In this document: positions 1-9,176 of the stretch, in pieces
Layout: each line of letters opens with the position of its first letter
How positions within the stretch are numbered: the stretch's first letter is position 1
The notes under the pieces: generated by a model
Told to the model about the DNA's origin: nothing
Database searches by the model: none
The model's input: only the letters and a program-made list of their open reading frames with translations
Translations under genes and position numbers: made by a program
NCBI RefSeq assembly: GCF_900129345.1
Contig: NZ_FQVK01000006.1
Span: 106,538-170,537 of the forward strand
DNA length: 64,000 nucleotides
From: Ruegeria intermedia
GTDB lineage: Bacteria; Pseudomonadota; Alphaproteobacteria; Rhodobacterales; Rhodobacteraceae
Direction: 5' to 3'

Positions 1-496
1 TGTACTCACCCTTTCGGTCGCGAACGATGGGCGCCAGAAGATAGCCGCGGGTGCCCTCCTCCATCGCCATGATCCGGTCGACCATGTCCTGCACCTGCTG
101 GGCCTCGATCGGCAACCCGGTGGCGGGGCTGTAGGGCGTTCCAGCCCGTGCAAATAACAGGCGCAGATAATCATAGATCTCGGTCACCGTTCCCACGGTC
201 GAGCGCGGGTTCTTCGACGTGGTCTTCTGCTCGATCGAGATCGCCGGGGACAGCCCGCTGATGTGATCAACATCGGGCTTTTCCATCATGTCCAGGAACT
301 GGCGCGCATAGGCCGACAGGCTTTCGACATAGCGGCGCTGGCCTTCGGCATAGATCGTGTCGAACGCCAAGGAAGACTTGCCCGACCCCGACAGCCCCGT
401 GATGACAACCAGCTGATCGCGCGGAATGTCCACGTCGATGTTTTTCAGGTTGTGCTCGCGCGCGCCGCGCACCTCGATATTCTTCAGCTCAGCCAT
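1..496 (-). CDS. uvrA: UvrABC excinuclease subunit A, N-terminal part (cut by window edge)
   Basis: The reverse-strand frame starts at an ATG at 496 and stays open to the window edge, giving about 165 residues of a protein normally near 950. It opens with [20 protein letters not shown] and has the first ABC Walker A motif [14 protein letters not shown] near residues 34-47, followed by the UvrA segments [13 protein letters not shown] and [11 protein letters not shown]. UvrA is the ATP-dependent damage-recognition subunit of nucleotide excision repair and acts as a dimer with UvrB. A GAAC-N7-GAAC SOS box lies 68 bp upstream, so LexA control is likely. Identity is secure; only the C-terminal part is unseen. 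Confidence 0.97.
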   Translation of the reverse strand, partial: MAELKNIEVRGAREHNLKNIDVDIPRDQLVVITGLSGSGKSSLAFDTIYAEGQRRYVESLSAYARQFLDMMEKPDVDHISGLSPAISIEQKTTSKNPRSTVGTVTEIYDYLRLLFARAGTPYSPATGLPIEAQQVQDMVDRIMAMEEGTRGYLLAPIVRDRKGEY

Positions 497-563
497 TCAG
501 GCCCCCAACACACAAGTGCCCTAGAGATAGGCGAGCGACGCCGAGTCTCCAACTGAAAAATTA

Positions 564-578
564 GAACAAAGTGTGAAC
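564..578 (-). promoter_or_regulatory. Alphaproteobacterial LexA (SOS) box for uvrA
   Basis: GAAC at 564-567 and GAAC at 575-578 are separated by exactly seven bases. On the uvrA sense strand this reads GTTC-N7-GTTC, the direct-repeat LexA operator known from Rhodobacter and Rhizobium relatives. It lies 68 bp upstream of the uvrA start, where it could overlap the promoter. uvrA is a standard SOS gene in this group. Confidence 0.8.
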
Positions 579-675
579 GCGCGACTTTTCTCCGACATCC
601 GCAGCAATACCATAAGGACAAACCGCACAACCGCTTGCGCTTTTGAACAAAGACCTGTGGCTGCACTTGAGGAAA

Positions 676-752
676 TGGCGCGGTTGACGGGGCTCGAACC
701 CGCGACCCCCGGCGTGACAGGCCGGTACTCTAACCAACTGAGCTACAACCGC
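676..752 (-). tRNA. tRNA-Asp (GTC), copy 1
   Basis: On the reverse strand a 77-nt cloverleaf runs from GCGGTTG to CAACCGC, with discriminator G and an encoded CCA. The D-arm (AGCTCAGTTGGTTAGAGT), an anticodon loop with CTGTCAC (anticodon GTC) and the T-arm GGGTTCGAGCCCC are all intact. It is identical to the copy at 803-879, and the two are probably cotranscribed. Confidence 0.97.
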
Positions 753-802
753 GCATTAGGGTCTATGTCGATCCCTTTGCCCGGATCAAAGGCTGGCAGC
801 GA

Positions 803-879
803 TGGCGCGGTTGACGGGGCTCGAACCCGCGACCCCCGGCGTGACAGGCCGGTACTCTAACCAACTGAGCTACAACCGC
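803..879 (-). tRNA. tRNA-Asp (GTC), copy 2
   Basis: This 77-nt reverse-strand tRNA is identical in sequence to the copy at 676-752, including the encoded CCA. It is the promoter-proximal copy, with 50 bp of spacer before the second gene. A TTGACG promoter element lies about 55 bp upstream. Confidence 0.97.
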
Positions 880-910
880 CCGCTGCCCGTTCATTGCTGA
901 ACGTTGGGGT

Positions 911-939
911 GTATTATGGCCCTGCCTCGGCATCGTCAA
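911..939 (-). promoter_or_regulatory. Probable promoter of the tandem tRNA-Asp genes
   Basis: On the reverse strand there is a -35 TTGACG (934-939). It is followed at 17 bp by TAATAC (911-916), or at 15 bp by the better-matching hexamer CATAAT (913-918). The element ends 32 bp before the first tRNA-Asp, as expected for a stable-RNA promoter. The exact -10 hexamer is uncertain. Confidence 0.55.
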
Positions 940-1370
940 GCGGGGTTTTGAAGTTTTTTCGAAGATCGCGAGATTTTTTGTGACGCGGCTCGAACCACCC
1001 CCGCCGAATGGCCGTTTTACCCCTTGTGCCACGGTCTCCTTCCGCGCCTGCAGGCTCGGGGTGACGCCAACGGCGACCTTTGCTGCCACCAGGCGCTGCA
1101 CGCCCGACCTTGAGACAGACGCAACGCCTTCCGAGACGGCTCCGGGGCGTCGGCAACCCAGGCGCGACTCGGGTTCTGGCGGCAGCCCGGCCGACAGTTC
1201 CGGCACCCCGGCGCCTGAAAGCTGACCGAAATCGGCGCACAGACTTGGACCTTGCAAGCGCTCCAGATCCCGGCCCGAGCCACGACAGAATCGAAAATTC
1301 ACCCGCCCCTTCATTTTTGCCGGGACACCCCTTGCAGACCGCGCAGAACCACTGTAATAGCCCGGCTGAC
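940..1370. other. Intergenic spacer without a recognised gene
   Basis: About 430 bp between the tRNA-Asp promoter and tRNA-Val. The open frames here are short or run through the tRNA sequences, and their translations are Arg/Pro/Ala-rich with no recognisable family. I see no repeat, RNA gene or mobile-element end in it. Confidence 0.5.
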
Positions 1371-1445
1371 GGGTGATTAGCTCAGTGGTAGAGCGCTTCG
1401 TTCACATCGAAGATGTCAGGAGTTCGAATCTCTTATCACCCACCA
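1371..1445 (+). tRNA. tRNA-Val (CAC)
   Basis: This 75-nt cloverleaf has acceptor arms GGGTGAT and ATCACCC, discriminator A and an encoded CCA. The anticodon stem CTTCG/CGAAG closes the loop TTCACAT, giving anticodon CAC (codon GUG). The D-loop and the T-arm GAGTTCGAATCTC are normal. Confidence 0.95.
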
Positions 1446-1534
1446 TTCTCTCTCTTTTTGTGCGACCATCTGCCCGAGCGCTTCCGGCCGGCATGCACCA
1501 CAATGGGTCGGCACTGCCGCTGGTGAGCGGCATG

Positions 1535-1563
1535 AAAAAAGGGCGGGATGAAACCCGCCCTTT
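1535..1563 (-). terminator. Rho-independent terminator of lon
   Basis: The 7-bp stem GGGCGGG/CCCGCCC (1541-1547 with 1554-1560) has a six-base loop. On the lon sense strand it is followed by a run of six T (1535-1540). It lies 23 bp beyond the lon stop codon. Confidence 0.9.
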
Positions 1564-1585
1564 CACGATTGCTTGTGCTGTTCGG

Positions 1586-3994
1586 TCAGTGCGCCGTGGC
1601 GACCGGATTGCCGCCCTCGGCGGCCTTGGCTGCGGCTGCAGCGGCCTCCTCGGCGGCCTCGTCCCATTCGATCGGCTCGGGTTTGCGCACCAGCGCGCGC
1701 TCCAGAACCTCGGACACGTGCTTGACCGGGATGATCTCCAACCCTTCCTTCACGTTGTCCGGGATGTCGGCCAGGTCCTTCTCGTTCTCTTCCGGAATCA
1801 GCACCGTCTTGATGCCACCCCGCAGAGCCGCGAGCAGTTTCTCCTTCAACCCGCCGATCAGCATGGCGTTGCCGCGCAGGGAAACCTCGCCCGTCATGGC
1901 GATGTCCTTGCGGACCGGGATACCGGTCAGGACCGACACGATCGAGGTCACCATCGCCAAGCCGGCGCTGGGGCCATCCTTGGGCGTCGCGCCGTCAGGC
2001 ACGTGCACATGGATGTCGATCTTGTCGAACTGCGGCGGCTTCACACCGATCTCGGGCGCGATCGAACGGACATAGGACGAAGCGGCGTCGATGGATTCCT
2101 TCATTACATCGCCCAGCTTGCCCGTGGTCTTCATGCGGCCCTTGCCCGGCAGCTTCAGCGCCTCGATATGCAGCAGATCGCCGCCGACCGAGGTCCAGGC
2201 CAGACCGGTCACCACGCCCACCTGATCGTCCTGTTCGGCCAGACCATAGCGGTACTTGGGCACGCCCAGGAATTCGTGCAGGTTCTCGGCGGTCACGGTC
2301 ACCGACTCGGATTCCTTCTTGATGATCCGGGTCAGCGCCTTGCGCGCCACCTTGGCGATTTCGCGCTCCAGGTTCCGCACGCCCGCCTCGCGGGTATAGA
2401 ACCGGATGATCGCGGTCAGCGCCTCGTCGGTCAGTTCGAACTCCTTGGCCTTCAGGCCGTGGTTCTTGACCTGCTTGGGGATCAGGTGCCGCTTGGCGAT
2501 CTCGCGCTTTTCGTCCTCGGTATAGCCGGCCAGCGGAATGATCTCCATCCGGTCCAGCAGCGGCCCGGGCATGTTGTAGCTGTTCGACGTGGTCAGGAAC
2601 ATCACGTTCGACAGGTCGTATTCCACCTCAAGGTAGTGGTCCATGAACGTGCTGTTCTGTTCCGGGTCCAGCACCTCGAGCATGGCCGAGGCCGGATCAC
2701 CACGGAAGTCCTGCCCCATCTTGTCGATTTCATCGAGCAGGATGAGCGGGTTCGTGGTTTTCGCCTTTTTCAGCGCCTGGATGATCTTGCCGGGCATCGA
2801 GCCGATATAGGTCCGGCGGTGGCCCCTGATCTCGGATTCATCGCGCACGCCGCCCAGCGAGATGCGGATGAACTCGCGCCCCGTGGCCTTGGCGACCGAT
2901 TTGCCCAGCGAGGTCTTGCCCACGCCCGGCGGGCCGACAAGGCACATGATCGGGCCTTTCAGCTTTTTCGAGCGCTGCTGCACGGCCAGATACTCGACGA
3001 TCCGCTCCTTGACCTTTTCCAGGCCATAGTGATCGGCGTCCAGGATCTCCTGCGCGCGGCCGAGGTCTTTCTTGACCCGCGACTTGGTGCCCCACGGCAG
3101 CGACAGCAACCAGTCGAGATAGTTCCGCACCACCGTCGCTTCGGCTGACATCGGGCTCATGTTGCGCAGCTTCTTCAGCTCGGCCTCGGCCTTTTCGCGG
3201 GCTTCCTTCGACAGCTTGGTCTCGGCGATCTTGGCTTCCAGTTCGGCGATCTCGTTCGCGCCGTCCTCGCCGTCGCCCAACTCCTTCTGAATGGCCTTCA
3301 TCTGCTCATTCAGGTAGTATTCGCGCTGGGTCTTCTCCATCTGCGACTTGACGCGGGTCTTGATCTTCTTCTCGACCTGAAGAACCGACATCTCGCCCTG
3401 CATCAGGCCATAGACCTTTTCCAGCCGCTCGCTGACGCTGAGCGTCTCCAGCAGGTCCTGCTTCTGTTCGACCTCGATGCCCAGATGCCCCGCGACCAGA
3501 TCGGCCAGCTTGGCCGGATCGGTGGTGTCGCTGACCGCGGTCAACGCCTCTTCGGGGATGTTCTTGCGCACCTTGGCGTAACGCTCGAATTCATCCGCAA
3601 CCGTGCGCACCAGCGCCTGTGTCGTGGTCACGTCGCCGGGGATTTCATTGAGATACTCGGCGCGGGCCTCGAAGAACTCGGCGTTGTCGACGAATTCGGT
3701 GATCCGTACGCGCGCCTGACCTTCGACCAGAACCTTCACGGTCCCGTCGGGCAGCTTCAGCAGTTGCAGCACATTGGCCAGCACGCCGGTGCGATAGATG
3801 CCGTCCGTATCCGGATCGTCGACCGCCGGGTCGATCTGGCTGGACAGCAGAATCTGCTTGTCGTCCTGCATCACCTCTTCCAGCGCGCGCACCGATTTTT
3901 CACGGCCCACGAACAGCGGCACGATCATGTGCGGAAACACAACGATGTCGCGCAGCGGCAGGACGGGGTATGAGGAATTAAGAGGCTCTTGCAT
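1586..3994 (-). CDS. lon: Endopeptidase La (ATP-dependent Lon protease)
   Basis: The 802-residue protein is full length for a bacterial LonA (about 780-810). An N-terminal substrate-binding LON domain covers about residues 10-200, followed by a coiled-coil helical region. The AAA+ module has Walker A GPPGVGKT (354-361) and Walker B LILLDEID. The C-terminal protease domain has the catalytic Ser676 in [11 protein letters not shown] and Lys719 in GGLKEKLLA. Lon is a cytoplasmic hexamer that degrades misfolded proteins and selected regulators. The C-terminal tail is alanine-rich ([14 protein letters not shown]), a variable extension. A heat-shock-type promoter lies about 80 bp upstream and a strong terminator follows, so the gene is probably monocistronic. 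Confidence 0.98.
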   Translation of the reverse strand: MQEPLNSSYPVLPLRDIVVFPHMIVPLFVGREKSVRALEEVMQDDKQILLSSQIDPAVDDPDTDGIYRTGVLANVLQLLKLPDGTVKVLVEGQARVRITEFVDNAEFFEARAEYLNEIPGDVTTTQALVRTVADEFERYAKVRKNIPEEALTAVSDTTDPAKLADLVAGHLGIEVEQKQDLLETLSVSERLEKVYGLMQGEMSVLQVEKKIKTRVKSQMEKTQREYYLNEQMKAIQKELGDGEDGANEIAELEAKIAETKLSKEAREKAEAELKKLRNMSPMSAEATVVRNYLDWLLSLPWGTKSRVKKDLGRAQEILDADHYGLEKVKERIVEYLAVQQRSKKLKGPIMCLVGPPGVGKTSLGKSVAKATGREFIRISLGGVRDESEIRGHRRTYIGSMPGKIIQALKKAKTTNPLILLDEIDKMGQDFRGDPASAMLEVLDPEQNSTFMDHYLEVEYDLSNVMFLTTSNSYNMPGPLLDRMEIIPLAGYTEDEKREIAKRHLIPKQVKNHGLKAKEFELTDEALTAIIRFYTREAGVRNLEREIAKVARKALTRIIKKESESVTVTAENLHEFLGVPKYRYGLAEQDDQVGVVTGLAWTSVGGDLLHIEALKLPGKGRMKTTGKLGDVMKESIDAASSYVRSIAPEIGVKPPQFDKIDIHVHVPDGATPKDGPSAGLAMVTSIVSVLTGIPVRKDIAMTGEVSLRGNAMLIGGLKEKLLAALRGGIKTVLIPEENEKDLADIPDNVKEGLEIIPVKHVSEVLERALVRKPEPIEWDEAAEEAAAAAAKAAEGGNPVATAH

Positions 3995-4075
3995 GCTCTA
4001 TCCTTATCATTGGCAAGATGGCGCTGACCCCTGTCGCAGGCAGCCCTTGGCCATCTCCTTCATTCGACGATAAAG

Positions 4076-4101
4076 GTGGGGCGCGGATCGCCCGGTTTCA
4101 A
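4076..4101 (-). promoter_or_regulatory. Probable RpoH (sigma-32) promoter of lon
   Basis: The reverse strand carries TTGAAA (4096-4101), a 14-bp spacer and CCCCAC (4076-4081), close to the heat-shock consensus CTTGAAA/CCCCAT. It is 82 bp upstream of the lon start. lon is a classic sigma-32 target, which supports the assignment; transcription itself is not shown. Confidence 0.65.
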
Positions 4102-4219
4102 CCTCGTCGCCTAACCTGTGCCGGTCAGAATGGCCCGAGGTTCCCCCGACTGCAAGGCATCACGACAACATATCCACCGAAATGAACAAGACATCCTTAT
4201 TCACTTCGCGGTTTCGGGA

Positions 4220-4630
4220 TCAGAACACCTGCTGCACGGCCCGAGACAGAAAAAAGCCGTGGCCATCCAGGTTGCGGCATTCCAGACCTTTGGTGGATGA
4301 ACTGCAGGTAAATCCTCCGAACCGGCCGGTGACACCGTATTCCGCACGGTCAAATCCGTCCCGGTTCCGATTCAGTGGCTGGCACAGCATTTGCACGGGA
4401 CCGGTGTCGAACATCTGAAAGTCATGCCCCCAGTCAGATTGACAGTTCGCGGGGCGCGGCAACGCCGGTGGGCCGTGCCTTTCTATGATCGTACACCGAA
4501 TGTCCGAGGACTCGGCGCTTTCGCCCACCGAACACTGAATGTTTTCGGATGGAGTTTCAAAGGTCCAGACGTCTGCAATGGCGGGGGATGCGCAAAAAAT
4601 GACTGCGCCGAGGAAAAAGCGGAACATCAA
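4220..4630 (-). CDS. Secreted DUF6636-type hypothetical protein
   Basis: This 136-residue protein begins with a signal peptide (MMFRFFLGAVIFCASPAIAD), so the mature protein of about 117 residues is probably periplasmic. The mature part carries several cysteines (IQCSVG, IRCTI, NCQSDWG, MLCQPL, FTCSSSTKGLECRN), compatible with disulfide bonds. The closing segment FTCSSSTKGLECRNLDGHGF resembles the DUF6636 family of small secreted proteins. No enzymatic function is known. It lies downstream of tgt on the same strand after 85 bp. Family assignment is from motif memory, so moderate. Confidence 0.7.
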   Translation of the reverse strand: MMFRFFLGAVIFCASPAIADVWTFETPSENIQCSVGESAESSDIRCTIIERHGPPALPRPANCQSDWGHDFQMFDTGPVQMLCQPLNRNRDGFDRAEYGVTGRFGGFTCSSSTKGLECRNLDGHGFFLSRAVQQVF

Positions 4631-4715
4631 AAGTACTCCGGGTCACAAAAACAACTCTGAGCAAAGCTGTTTCAGAATACCGGAAAACCCCGCGATTGTC
4701 ACCGGAACGGACAGG

Positions 4716-5846
4716 TTACAGGGGCTCGATATCGCCCTGCGCCCGCTGCGCGTGGAACTCCGCCTGCCAGGCTTCGAAGGTACCGGCGGCGATGGCGTCC
4801 CGCATGCCCTGCATGATTTCCTGGAAATAGTGCAGGTTGTGCCAGGTCAGCAGCATGCCCGAGATCATTTCGTTGGCGCGGAACACATGGTGCAGATAGG
4901 CACGCGAGTAATTCGAGCAGGCCGGACAACTGCACTGTTCGTCCAAAGGGCGCGGATCGTCGGCATGGCGCGCGTTCTTGATGTTCACGACACCGCGGCG
5001 GGTGAACACCTGCCCCGTCCGCCCAGAACGCGACGGCAGCACGCAATCCATCATGTCGATCCCGCGCGCCACGGCGCCCACGATGTCATCGGGCTTGCCC
5101 ACGCCCATCAGATAGCGCGGCTTGTCGGTGGGCAGGAAATCGGGCGCATAGTCCAGACAGTCGAACATGGCCTCCTGCCCCTCGCCCACGGCAAGGCCGC
5201 CAACGGCATAGCCGTCGAAACCGATGGCCTTCAGCGCCTCGGCGCTTTCTTCGCGCAGGTCGCGCTCCAACCCGCCCTGCATGATCCCGAACAGAGCATG
5301 GCCGGGCCGGTCACCAAAAGCCTCGCGCGACCGTTCGGCCCATCGCATCGACAGGCGCATCGACTCGGCGATCCGGTCGCGGTCGGCGGGCAAGGCGGGA
5401 CATTCGTCAAAGCACATCACGATGTCCGACCCCAGCAGGCGCTGGATCTCCATCGACCGCTCGGGTGTCAGCTCGTGTTTGGAACCGTCGATATGCGATT
5501 TGAAGGTCACGCCCTTCTCGGTCAGCTTGCGCAGGCCCGCCAAGGACATCACCTGAAACCCGCCCGAGTCGGTCAGGATCGGGCGTTCCCAGTTCATGAA
5601 CTTGTGCAGCCCGCCCAAGCGGTCGATCCGTTCGGCCGTGGGCCGCAGCATCAGGTGATAAGTGTTGCCCAGCAGGATGTCGGCGCCGGTGGCCCGCACG
5701 CTTTCGGGCATCATCGCCTTGACCGTGGCGGCCGTGCCCACGGGCATGAAGGCCGGCGTGCGCACCTCGCCCCGCGGCGTGTGGATCACGCCGGTGCGGG
5801 CCTTGCCGTCGGTGGCCTTCAGTTCGAATGAAAAACGCTGGGTCAT
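4716..5846 (-). CDS. tgt: Queuine tRNA-ribosyltransferase (tRNA-guanine transglycosylase)
   Basis: This 376-residue protein exchanges guanine-34 of GUN-anticodon tRNAs for the queuosine precursor. The start MTQRFSFEL at 5846 is preferred over an in-frame ATG 18 codons upstream because the family begins here. Signatures are [16 protein letters not shown], the active-site aspartate in [21 protein letters not shown], and the zinc ligands in [17 protein letters not shown] near the C terminus. Length matches the bacterial family (370-380). queA and other queuosine genes are not nearby. The two tRNA-Asp (GTC) genes in this window encode a tRNA that Tgt modifies. Confidence 0.97.
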   Translation of the reverse strand: MTQRFSFELKATDGKARTGVIHTPRGEVRTPAFMPVGTAATVKAMMPESVRATGADILLGNTYHLMLRPTAERIDRLGGLHKFMNWERPILTDSGGFQVMSLAGLRKLTEKGVTFKSHIDGSKHELTPERSMEIQRLLGSDIVMCFDECPALPADRDRIAESMRLSMRWAERSREAFGDRPGHALFGIMQGGLERDLREESAEALKAIGFDGYAVGGLAVGEGQEAMFDCLDYAPDFLPTDKPRYLMGVGKPDDIVGAVARGIDMMDCVLPSRSGRTGQVFTRRGVVNIKNARHADDPRPLDEQCSCPACSNYSRAYLHHVFRANEMISGMLLTWHNLHYFQEIMQGMRDAIAAGTFEAWQAEFHAQRAQGDIEPL

Positions 5847-5909
5847 GTCATCGCCTCGGGTCGCTGAACCGGGCAGGCTTTGCCCGATCGACGCGCGCAA
5901 TGCAACCCG

Positions 5910-6821
5910 TCAGGGCAATGTCGCAACCCGCTGCGTGAACAGATCCACGACTTGATCTCCGTTCACGTCGGTGCACACCAGTACCGGCGGGCGCGACGGA
6001 TCGGGTCGGGTCGCGCCCCGCGCCTCGCCATCCTGGACGACCCGCAAGCCGGTTTCGTGCAGGCCGAACATCGACCGGTGCGAACAGGCGATGACGGCGG
6101 TCGAGTCGTGCAGGCCGCAACCGTCCAGCCCCGCCACCTCGCGGTAGAAGTTCAGGTAGAACCGGGAAATGTCACGCAGGAACCCGCCCGTTTCGGGGGC
6201 GTTTTTGGCCAGTGACTCGAAATCATCGGCGCGGTACAGCGTTTTCAGCGTGACATCCAGCCCCACCAGAACCGTCGGCGCTGCGGTCGAGAACACCTCG
6301 TCCGCCGCAACGGGATCGTGAAAGATGTTGGCCTCGGCATGAGCATTGATGTTGCCGGGGCAGAACACCGCCCCGCCCATGATGACCAATTGCCCGATGT
6401 TGCGCGCAAAATCCGGGTCCAGCCGCATCGCGTCTGCGATGTTGGTCAACGGCCCCACCGCGCAGACTGTCAGGTCCTTGCCGTGCCGGCGCGCCATCTC
6501 CACCAGGAATTCCGCCGCCGGCAGATCGTGGTTCTGCCCGATCTCGGGGATCTCGGTCAGGTCGCCAAACCCCTCGTCGCCGTGAACGTGCCGCGAGGGC
6601 ATATGACCGTCCGCGCCTCGTGCGACGCCCGCCCCCGAGGCAACCGGAACGTCCAGACCCAGCCGGTGCGCCAGATAACGGGCGTTGCGGCTGGATTGTT
6701 CCACATGCGTGTTGCCGAATACGGTGGTCAGCCCCACCAGGTCGAATTCCGGCGCAGCGGCGGCATAGGCGATGGCCATCGCGTCGTCGATGCCCGGATC
6801 GGTGTCGATGATCAGTTTCAT
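5910..6821 (-). CDS. Inosine/uridine-preferring nucleoside hydrolase
   Basis: The 303-residue protein starts at MKLIIDTDPGIDDAMA, whose Asp cluster coordinates the catalytic Ca2+ in this family. An ATG six codons upstream is less likely. Further motifs are TTVFGNTHVEQSSRNA, VCAVGPLTNIADAM, LVIMGGAVFCPGNI and AEANIFHDPVAADEVF, followed by a C-terminal His-Asp segment (CGLHDSTAVI). It hydrolyses the N-glycosidic bond of ribonucleosides for base salvage. It is encoded in the same direction as tgt with a 63-bp gap. Exact substrate preference cannot be read from sequence. Confidence 0.93.
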   Translation of the reverse strand: MKLIIDTDPGIDDAMAIAYAAAAPEFDLVGLTTVFGNTHVEQSSRNARYLAHRLGLDVPVASGAGVARGADGHMPSRHVHGDEGFGDLTEIPEIGQNHDLPAAEFLVEMARRHGKDLTVCAVGPLTNIADAMRLDPDFARNIGQLVIMGGAVFCPGNINAHAEANIFHDPVAADEVFSTAAPTVLVGLDVTLKTLYRADDFESLAKNAPETGGFLRDISRFYLNFYREVAGLDGCGLHDSTAVIACSHRSMFGLHETGLRVVQDGEARGATRPDPSRPPVLVCTDVNGDQVVDLFTQRVATLP

Positions 6822-6996
6822 CCCGCCCCGATAGCGCAACCAGCCAAGGATGCAAAGCGGTCACAGACCGGAATTTCGGCAGCGCGATGCAGCAATCCGT
6901 CGTGGGATTCAAAAACCGTTCCCGTCATACCAGAGTTGAAATTACGCGACTCACTCCCCAAATGTATACAGTCGTACACAACAAAAGAGGACAGAC

Positions 6997-7887
6997 ATGA
7001 CCGAAGACCAGATCATCGGATTGCTTTCATCCAACATCATTTTCCTTCTGGCGGCCGTCCTGATGGTCGTCGTCATCCTGAAGGGCATCAAGATCGTACC
7101 GCAATCCGAGAAATACGTGGTCGAACGGTTCGGACGCCTGCATTCGGTGCTGGGCCCCGGAATCAACTTCATCGTGCCGTTTCTGGACGTTGCGCGCCAC
7201 AAGATCTCGATTCTGGAACGCCAGTTGCCCAACGCCACGCAGGACGCCATCACCAAGGACAACGTTTTGGTGCAGATCGACACATCCGTCTTCTACCGCA
7301 TTCTGGAACCCGAAAAGACCGTGTATCGCATCCGTGACGTCGATGGCGCCATCGCCACCACCGTGGCAGGCATCGTGCGCGCCGAGATCGGCAAGATGGA
7401 TCTGGACGAGGTTCAGTCGAACCGCGCACAGCTGATCGAGCGCATTCAGGAAAGCGTTGAAACCGCCGTCGACGACTGGGGCATCGAGGTGACCCGGGCC
7501 GAGATTCTGGACGTGAACCTGGACCAGGCCACCCGCGACGCGATGCTTCAGCAGTTGAACGCCGAACGCGCCCGCCGCGCCCAGGTGACCGAGGCCGAGG
7601 GCCAGAAGCGCGCCGTCGAGCTGCAGGCCGATGCCGAACTTTATGCCGCCGAACAGACCGCCAAGGCCCGCCGCATCCAGGCCGACGCCGAAGCCTATGC
7701 GACCCAGGTCGTGGCCAAGGCAATCCAGGACAACGGTCTGGAAGCGGCCCAGTATCAGGTCGCCCTGAAACAGGTCGAAGCGCTGAACGCCCTGGGGCAA
7801 GGCAATGGCAGCCAGACGATCGTGGTGCCCGCCAACGCGCTCGAGGCCTTCGGCAATGCCTTCAACATGCTGAAAGGGGGCAAATGA
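6997..7887 (+). CDS. SPFH/Band 7 (stomatin-like, QmcA-type) membrane protein
   Basis: This 296-residue protein has an N-terminal membrane segment (about residues 13-30, IIFLLAAVLMVVVILKGI). The SPFH domain follows, starting at IVPQSEKYVVERFGRLHSVL and including GINFIVPFLDVARHKI. A long Ala/Glu/Gln-rich helix (about 170-260, AEGQKRAVELQADAELYAAE) forms the oligomerising coiled coil. Such proteins form ring or cage scaffolds in the membrane and often work with NfeD proteins. The stop codon overlaps the start of the NfeD gene by 4 bp, the classic SPFH-NfeD pairing. Confidence 0.93.
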   Translation: MTEDQIIGLLSSNIIFLLAAVLMVVVILKGIKIVPQSEKYVVERFGRLHSVLGPGINFIVPFLDVARHKISILERQLPNATQDAITKDNVLVQIDTSVFYRILEPEKTVYRIRDVDGAIATTVAGIVRAEIGKMDLDEVQSNRAQLIERIQESVETAVDDWGIEVTRAEILDVNLDQATRDAMLQQLNAERARRAQVTEAEGQKRAVELQADAELYAAEQTAKARRIQADAEAYATQVVAKAIQDNGLEAAQYQVALKQVEALNALGQGNGSQTIVVPANALEAFGNAFNMLKGGK

Positions 7888-8165
7888 TGGCTGATCCGTT
7901 CTGGCTGACCTGGTGGCTGTGGCTGGCGGCGGCACTGGTGCTGGGCATCCTCGAAGTCGCCCTGCCCGGCTTCATCTTCCTGGGCTTCGCGATCGGCGCC
8001 GCCATCACCGGGCTGCTTCTGGCAATCCCCGGCATTGCGCCGGGCCTGGCCGTGCTGCTGCTGATCTTTGCGGCCCTGTCCCTGATCGCCTGGCTGATCC
8101 TGCGGCGCATGTTCGCCCTGCCGCACGGTCAGGTAAAGACCTTTGACCGTGACATCAACGAATGA
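7884..8165 (+). CDS. NfeD-family membrane protein (short form)
   Basis: This 93-residue protein is mostly membrane: hydrophobic segments at about 9-31 (WWLWLAAALVLGILEVALPG) and 34-72, then a short cytoplasmic tail. There is no ClpP-like protease domain, and the C-terminal OB fold found in longer NfeD proteins is short or missing, so this is the NfeD1b-like short class. Its start overlaps the SPFH gene as ATGA, indicating translational coupling. It probably anchors or modulates the SPFH assembly. Confidence 0.85.
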   Translation: MMADPFWLTWWLWLAAALVLGILEVALPGFIFLGFAIGAAITGLLLAIPGIAPGLAVLLLIFAALSLIAWLILRRMFALPHGQVKTFDRDINE

Positions 8166-8169
8166 CCAC

Positions 8170-8196
8170 GATGGCGCCCGGCCCTTGGGCGCCATC
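8170..8196 (+). terminator. Hairpin after the SPFH-nfeD operon
   Basis: A perfect 10-bp stem GATGGCGCCC/GGGCGCCATC (8170-8179 with 8187-8196) encloses a seven-base loop, immediately downstream of nfeD. There is no T-run, so it may be a weak terminator or an mRNA 3'-end stabiliser. Confidence 0.6.
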
Positions 8197-8202
8197 CGCC
8201 TC

Positions 8203-8233
8203 TGGACGCTGGCGGCGGCTTTCCCTATATAAT
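8203..8233 (+). promoter_or_regulatory. Possible promoter for the SufT-like gene
   Basis: A perfect TATAAT (8228-8233) lies 26 bp before the gene start at 8260. The only -35-like hexamer is TGGACG (8203-8208) at a long 19-bp spacing, so the -35 is weak or activator-dependent. Confidence 0.4.
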
Positions 8234-8259
8234 CGCTCAGGTAACAAGCCGAGGCATCC

Positions 8260-8622
8260 ATGACCCACCCAAGCGAACAGTTGGAAGGCACCCCGTTGAT
8301 CGCGCCTTCTACCGTCGAGCATCCTCTGTACGAGTCCGTGGTCGAGGCCTGCCGGACCGTCTTTGACCCTGAAATTCCCGTGAACATCTATGATCTGGGT
8401 CTGATCTACACGATCGAGATCAGCGACGACAACGCGGTCAAGGTCATCATGACGCTGACCGCGCCGGGGTGCCCCGTGGCGGGCGACATGCCGGGCTGGG
8501 TGGTCGAGGCGATCGAGCCGGTGGCCGGGGTCAAAGAGGTCGACGTCGAATTGACCTGGGAACCGCCCTGGGGCATGGAAATGATGTCGGACGAGGCCCG
8601 CCTGGAATTGGGCTTCATGTAA
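8260..8622 (+). CDS. SufT-like (DUF59/MIP18) Fe-S cluster assembly protein
   Basis: This 120-residue protein has the DUF59 signature VFDPEIPVNIYDLGLIY, then MTLTAPGCPVAGDMPGWV with the conserved cysteine, and VDVELTWEPPWGMEMMSDEA. This is the SufT/PaaD-like family that helps deliver or mature iron-sulfur clusters. The N-terminal 20-odd residues are a variable extension. The A-type carrier gene at 9177 is about 550 bp downstream on the same strand, separated by a reverse-strand gene. No sufBCDS genes are visible here. Confidence 0.9.
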   Translation: MTHPSEQLEGTPLIAPSTVEHPLYESVVEACRTVFDPEIPVNIYDLGLIYTIEISDDNAVKVIMTLTAPGCPVAGDMPGWVVEAIEPVAGVKEVDVELTWEPPWGMEMMSDEARLELGFM

Positions 8623-8670
8623 CGCCGCACGTCCGGGGGACCCGGCATCGCGATCTTTCTTTGCCTGCGC

Positions 8671-8985
8671 TCATTTCAGGCCACAGGTTGCCTTGATCTC
8701 GGCGGCGCGGGCGTCCAGTTGCTCGACATAGTCGCCCGACAGCATCTTCAGCCTTTTCTGCTCGGTCCCCGCGACCAGCCCCAGCAAGGCGCCGGCCGGC
8801 GTGATGGCCAGGATGCTTTCGGCCTGCTGCGCCTGGGCGTGCTTCCTTTCGGCGGCAATGGCTCTCAGATCGCCCTCGGCGGTGGCGCAATTGACCGGAT
8901 GCCGGGCCGGATCAGCCACGGCCGGAAAGGCAGTCAAGGCCGCGAAAACGCTGCACAAGATCGGGGCGAAAAGGGATCGTGTCAT
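8671..8985 (-). CDS. Small secreted hypothetical protein
   Basis: A 104-residue protein with a clear signal peptide (cleavage probably after FPAVADP or AVA, near residue 24) and two cysteines in the mature part (VNCATAEGD and ATCGLK) that could pair. The middle is helical with a short hydrophobic stretch (SILAITPAGALLGLVAG) that could associate with a membrane. I do not recognise the family. It is isolated and opposite to both neighbours. Confidence 0.65.
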   Translation of the reverse strand: MTRSLFAPILCSVFAALTAFPAVADPARHPVNCATAEGDLRAIAAERKHAQAQQAESILAITPAGALLGLVAGTEQKRLKMLSGDYVEQLDARAAEIKATCGLK

Positions 8986-9176
8986 TTCGGGGCCTCCTGT
9001 CCCAAAGCGGCGGCGCGATCACACCGCCCCACCTTTAGCATAGAGAGATGAACGCCACGGGCAATCTCGGCCATGGGCCAGGCGCGCCCGGCAGAAAAAG
9101 ACACGAAACCACCGGGCTGGCTTGAGCCTTTGCCCCGGCCGCCCTAGATTATGAATAACGCGCGAATACGGAGAGC

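Noticed and set aside
1373..3148. Long frame on the plus strand opposite lon (591 codons)
   Set aside because: It runs through tRNA-Val and antisense to the well-conserved lon; its His/Arg/Gln-rich translation is the typical shadow of high-GC coding DNA.
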